Shown here: positions 59,827-64,000 of the stretch, one piece after another
Layout: the number at the start of each line of letters is the position of its first letter
How positions within the stretch are numbered: the first letter of the stretch is position 1
Source: Rutidosis leptorrhynchoides
Lineage: Eukaryota > Streptophyta > Magnoliopsida > Asterales > Asteraceae
Length of the DNA stretch: 64,000 nucleotides
Assembly (NCBI RefSeq): GCF_046630445.1
Contig: NC_092338.1
Span: 343,671,501-343,735,500, forward strand
Reading direction: 5' to 3'
Position numbers and translations under genes: made by a program
Notes under the pieces: model-generated
What the model was told of the DNA's origin: nothing
Seen by the model: only the letters and a program-made list of their open reading frames with translations
The model's database searches: none

Positions 59827-61272
59827 ATGACAGAAGGTTCCAACCCACCACCCACTACCAACACTGGCAAAGACCCATATGACTCCTTCAAACCTAATGA
59901 CGATAGCACTTATGAAACTCCAAATGATTCCATTAAGGGCACTCGGTTGCAGTTCGATGATGACGAGAAGGAAACTGATCAGCGTGACTCAGAAGAGACG
60001 GAAACCCAAGAGGAAAACGTACATCAGCTCAAACCCATTAACGGCGAGGAAGCCATACGCTTCTTGGCAAAGGGGGGATTCATTTTACCCTCACTCATGC
60101 CCAAAGGCGCTGAAAGGCCTACCGGTATGTCCAAAGCGCCACTCCGTAAAACTACACGTTCGACGTCGGAGACCGGTAAAGGTTCTAGCAAAACCCGGGA
60201 GGAGGCACGCAAGGACTTAATTGAGAATTTGATTCTAGCTGCGCCAGAATCCATGAGTGCTCAGGTCGAGCAGCCTGACGTGGCGGACAACATGCTGAAT
60301 AACTGGTACGCTATGATGGGGGACAACGTCAAGCGGTCATTCGAGGTTTCAGCGACGTCGGAAAAGTTTACCAGAGAAATAGCTACCCATCTGCTGCCCG
60401 CCGTCCTCACTACCCCTCTCACGCTAGGGATGTACGACGGAAGCTCGGATCCGGAAGACTTTTTGCAGCAATTTGAACACGCTGTCAAGATGCAACATTG
60501 GGATAACCCGACGGCATGCCACATGTTTTCGGGACAACTTCAGGCCGTGGCGCGGGAGTGGTTTGCCAATCTACCCGCGTTAAGTATCACTAGCTTCACG
60601 GACCTCAGGACCAAGTTTGTGCAATGCTTCGAGAATTTTAAACGTACAGAGTTGACCCATTTGGACGCGCACATCATCAAGATGAGGTCACACGAGTATT
60701 TGATGAGTTTTACCTCCCGCGTCACGGCAGAGTGTCAGAAAATTCCAGACTTGCCGGAATCGCAGCAAATTTCTGCATACATCATGGCAATCTGTCAGGT
60801 TAGGCATTTGTCCTTGGTAAAGGCGATGCGGCGAAAGTTACCGAAAACATACGTTGAGGCGGTAAAGATGGTGAAAGACTACGTGCGGTCAGAAGAGTTC
60901 GCCGACACAGCCATTGGTGAACACAGGACAACGGATAACAATGATAAAGATGACAAAGGTAACGGTAAGGGGCACGCGAACAGTAGCTATAAGGGTAGCG
61001 GCAGTAATAGCGACGGAGGTTATGGACGTTCCAGTCATAAGTCCGGCAACCTCCACAACTACCGCCCATACGAACGTTACGGTTCTAAGATGTTGTCACC
61101 TGAGGAAGAGAGTTTAATAAAGTCGCTATCCAAAACTCCTAAGGAAATTTTGGCAACAGAGGAGATAAGCAAAGACTTCCCGCCACCCAAGCCTATGAAA
61201 CCACGTTTCGCGGTGGACGAGATGCAATATTGCATCTTCCACGAAGACAAAGGACATGACGTTGGTGACTGA
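59827..61272 (+). pseudogene. gag of element F, stop at a conserved Cys
   Basis: ATG at 59827 (MTEGSNPPP). N-terminal acidic and Thr-rich region, then the Tat-type gag core (GMYDGSSDPEDFLQQFE, WFANLP, FENFKRTELT) at about residues 200-360, and a Gly/Ser/Asn/Lys-rich linker. It then enters a zinc-binding-like CIFHEDKGHDVGD where the next codon is TGA at 61270-61272; relatives have Cys there and continue RELKKVI. Text after the stop is in frame (RELKKVIIERLK) to about 61503. The protein packages element RNA. Confidence 0.85.
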
Positions 61273-61424
61273 CGTGAACTGAAAAAAGTCATTATCGAAA
61301 GGCTTAAATTAGGGGAGTTCAACCACTTGAAACCCTCGAATAAAGGAGGATCCGCAACTAGGAGGTTCGCATGGCAGAAAGGGAAAGATAAAGCACCTGA
61401 AAAGCACATTCACATGATTCAGAT

Positions 61425-62234
61425 GTGGCATTCGGGTCACGTAAGGAAGGCCGAAGCGCTGGAGGAATGGGAATGCGCACCAATCACGTTCCCGGCATTT
61501 TGAAAAGTCTGCCTAACAGACCTACCGTTAACAGTCACCACAACAATTGGACGCTGCCGGGTATCACGTATTTATATGATACGGGTAGCGTTGTGGACGT
61601 TATCTATGAACATTGTTTTTTGCAGTTACCACAGGACGTAAGGGATAAGGTCAAGCCCCCGTTGCACTCCATTGCGGGATTCACTAGCGAAACAACTTGG
61701 CCCTTGGGACGTGTTAATATTGACGTAACGCTAGGAGATGACCACCGATCCCGTACCATGCAATTAACATATGTAGTGGTTCGTAGCCAATCTAAGTATA
61801 ATGTGATTCTAGGACGGATGGCGCTTCAGGAGTTGAGTGCCATACCTTCTACGGTTCACGGTATGTTGAAGTTCCCCACAAGGGCAGGCGTAGCAACTTT
61901 ATTTTCAGACCGTGCCCAAGTCTACGCTGATGTCAGTCAACCGGTCTTCCAGCCGGCACCTATTAAGCAAGAGGGTGGTGTCGTAATCAATCATACATTT
62001 CCCGAGAAAGTCATTAAGATCGGTAACACCCTTTCGGAGGAAACTAAGAGTGCCCTATGCGAGCTGCTATCTAACAATGCCGATGTTTTTGCTTGGCAAG
62101 AGTCAGACATGACAGGAGTTCCAAGGGAGGTAGCTGAACACCGCTTAAATGCAAATCCAAGCATAACGGCGGTACGGCAGAAAAAGAGGGGAATGGCACC
62201 GGAACGTAGCGCGTTTCTGCACAACGAGGTGTAA
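61425..62234 (+). pseudogene. Protease and start of RT, element F
   Basis: A frame change around 61430-61510 removes the segment before the protease. The protease then shows LYDTGS (Asp near 61578) and YNVILGR (about 61798). The Tat-type linker follows (ADVFAWQ, DMTGVP, EHRLN), then a TAA at 62232-62234 inside the lead-in to RT (NEV*KLVDANILREV). Confidence 0.85.
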
Positions 62235-63204
62235 AAGCTTGTTGACGCCAACATATTGAGGGAGGTTCGCTACCAAACCTGGGTAGCTAACCCGGTGCTA
62301 GTCAAGAAAGCCAACGTGACGTGGCGCATGTGCGTTGATTTCAAAGACATCAACAAAGCATGCCCAAAGGATAACTATCCGTTACCAGAAATTGATTGGA
62401 AGGTCGAGTCACTCGCCGGGTACCGCTTTAAATGCTTCCTCAACGCGTATAAAGGGTACCATCAGATTCAAATGGCGGAAGGAGACGAGGACAAGAAGGC
62501 ATTTCACACTGACCGTGGCATCTTTTGCAACACTAAGATGCCTTTTGGACTAAAAAAGCCGGAGCAACGTATCAACGAGTGATAGACGCTGCCTTCAGGA
62601 ACCAGATAGGACGCAACGTTGAAGCTTACGTCGATGATATCGTAATCAAAATCCATACAGAACCGTCTATCCTTAAAGATATCCAAGAAATGTTCGACTC
62701 CTTGAGGAAAATCAATATGAAACTCAACCCGGAGAAATGCAGCTTTGGTTTCGAGGAGGGTAACTTTCTTGGTCACGTCGTGACGCCACGCGGCATCAGA
62801 GCGAATCCGAAAAAGATTCAGGCTGTGGATGAGATGGTATCGCCACGTACGAAAAAGGAGGTACAAAGCTTGAATGGGAAGTTAGCAGCGTTGTCCAGGT
62901 TCTTGTCAAAAGCAGCGGAGCGTTCTCTACCATTCTTTTAGGTGCTGAAGACAAGCATAGGTAAAAGTTTCAATTGGACACCGGAAGCAGAAAATGCCTT
63001 CCAAGAAATGAAAACGTTAATCAAAACTCTACCTACGCTAACAGCTCCGGTACCGGGTAAAGTGTTCGTTCTAGCTAATGACATTAACGTTACATGACTG
63101 TTTACTAATATTCCAAAAATTTCAGGAGAAACTTTAATTGTTTACTTAGCAGCGGGTACCGAAGCAATCAGCTCGGTACCAGTGGCGGAACGGGACGGAA
63201 CCCA
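62235..63204 (+). pseudogene. Reverse transcriptase and partial RNase H, element F
   Basis: RT reads RMCVDFKDINKACPKD, then FLNAYKGYHQ where relatives have the catalytic Asp (FLDA), and TKMPFGLKK, where a one-base loss at about 62557 shifts the frame. The next frame (62579-62941) has AYVDDIVIK with the YVDD motif and the thumb (NPEKCSFG, FLGHVV). TAG at 62939-62941 replaces a Lys codon. RNase H begins (FNWTPEAENAFQEMK) and is cut at about 63204 after AERDGTQ. Confidence 0.88.
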
Positions 63205-64000
63205 GATGAAATGTCCCGTTCTTATTGATTAAAAACGTTCCATATTAATTGATTTCGTTGCGAGGTTTTGACCTCTATATGAGACGTTTTTCAAAGACTG
63301 CATTCATTTTTAAAACAAACCATAACCTTTATTTCATAAATAAAGGTTTAAAAAGCTTTACGTAGATTATCAAATAATGATAATCTAAAATATCCTGTTT
63401 ACACACGACCATTACATAATGGTTTACAATACAAATATGTTACATCGAAATCAGTTTCTTGAATGCAGTTTTTACACAATATCATACAAACATGGACTCC
63501 AAATCTTGTCCTTATTTTAGTATGCAACAGCGGAAGCTCTTAATATTCACCTGAGAATAAACATGCTTTAAACGTCAACAAAAATGTTGGTGAGTTATAG
63601 GTTTAACCTATATATATCAAATCGTAACAATAGACCACAAGATTTCATATTTCAATACACATCCCATACATAGAGATAAAAATCATTCATATGGTGAACA
63701 CCTGGTAACCGACAATAACAAGATGCATATATAAGAATATCCCCATCATTCCGGGACACCCTTCGGATATGATATAAATTTCGAAGTACTAAAGCATCCG
63801 GTACTTTGGATGGGGTTTGTTAGGCCCAATAGATCTATCTTTAGGATTCGCGTCAATTAGGGTGTCTGTTCCCTAATTCTTAGATTACCAGACTTAATAA
63901 AAAGGGGCATATTCGATTTCGATAATTCAACCATAGAATGTAGTTTCACGTACTTGTGTCTATTTTGTAAATCATTTATAAAACCTGCATGTATTCTCAT
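63204..64000 (-). repeat. Element G: Tekay-type LTR, running off the window
   Basis: The text changes from F's RNase H to GATGAAATGTCCCGTTC at about 63204. Landmarks TTTAGGATTCGCG and CATGTATTCTCAT are shared with E (47180-47330), in the same orientation. From family knowledge this is an abundant Asteraceae LTR whose end lies near GATGAAATGTCC, so G probably inserted into F. The right end and any coding part are outside the window. Confidence 0.7.

Larger units (their letters stand above)
59180..63204 (+). mobile_element. Element F: Tat/Retand-like Ty3/Gypsy retrotransposon, broken, interrupted by G
   Basis: LTR-like region, primer-site-like TGGCGCC (59782), gag, protease, RT and the beginning of RNase H in order on the plus strand, with stops and frameshifts. 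It ends abruptly in RNase H at about 63204, where LTR G begins. Coding GC and CpG content are higher than in the Athila elements. Confidence 0.85.

Overview
This is plant nuclear DNA, most likely from a daisy-family (Asteraceae) species. It is AT-rich and about 85% made of retrotransposons stacked inside one another. The Asteraceae call is inference, from the recognisable style of the Tekay-type LTRs at 47-50 kb and 63-64 kb. The only host gene I can support is a four-exon UEV1-type ubiquitin-conjugating enzyme variant at 54796-56979 (+).

Nested block, 1-49991. A minus-oriented Tekay-type LTR (E, 47023-49991) was hit by B, an Athila-lineage Ty3/Gypsy element (+). Both LTRs of B were later hit by relatives. 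Element A (+, Athila-like, lacking RT, RNase H and integrase) lies in B's 5' LTR and ends at 14419 with half-site GCGTC. Element C (-, Athila, 28821-45689, target duplication GTTAG) lies in B's 3' LTR. A was itself hit by D (-, Tekay/Del-like, 2430-11168, target duplication AGTGT), which has an intact gag and a ruined pol. By-eye LTR divergence fits this order: B about 1.6%, C about 0.5%, D about 0.4%. B and C lie tail to tail, giving a roughly 13-kb inverted repeat around a 1.3-kb loop.

B and C share one layout: LTR, tRNA-Asp-type primer site, long leader, gag-PR-RT-RNaseH-INT, a small zinc-knuckle ORF, an apparently spliced ATHILA/env-like ORF, and a long conserved 3' block carrying reiterated PPT-like motifs. 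Three places in each element (LTR, leader, post-pol spacer) carry a pair of 13-bp GC-rich palindromes CCGCGACTCGCGG set 31-32 bp apart. I consider this the most interesting signal in the window.

Right-hand part. 49992-51870 is a decayed minus-strand L1-type LINE, split by a complete 560-bp TRIM (50798-51357, target duplication CTCCA). 51871-54795 is AT-rich with short tandem repeats, including a three-unit ~130-bp array upstream of UEV1. UEV1 carries a 173-bp tRNA-derived SINE with a 15-bp target duplication in intron 3. 57000-59180 is intergenic, with an unidentified decayed coding stretch on the minus strand. From about 59.2 kb a Tat/Retand-like Gypsy element (F) runs to about 63204, with stops and frameshifts, and is cut by another minus-oriented Tekay-type LTR (G) that runs off the window.
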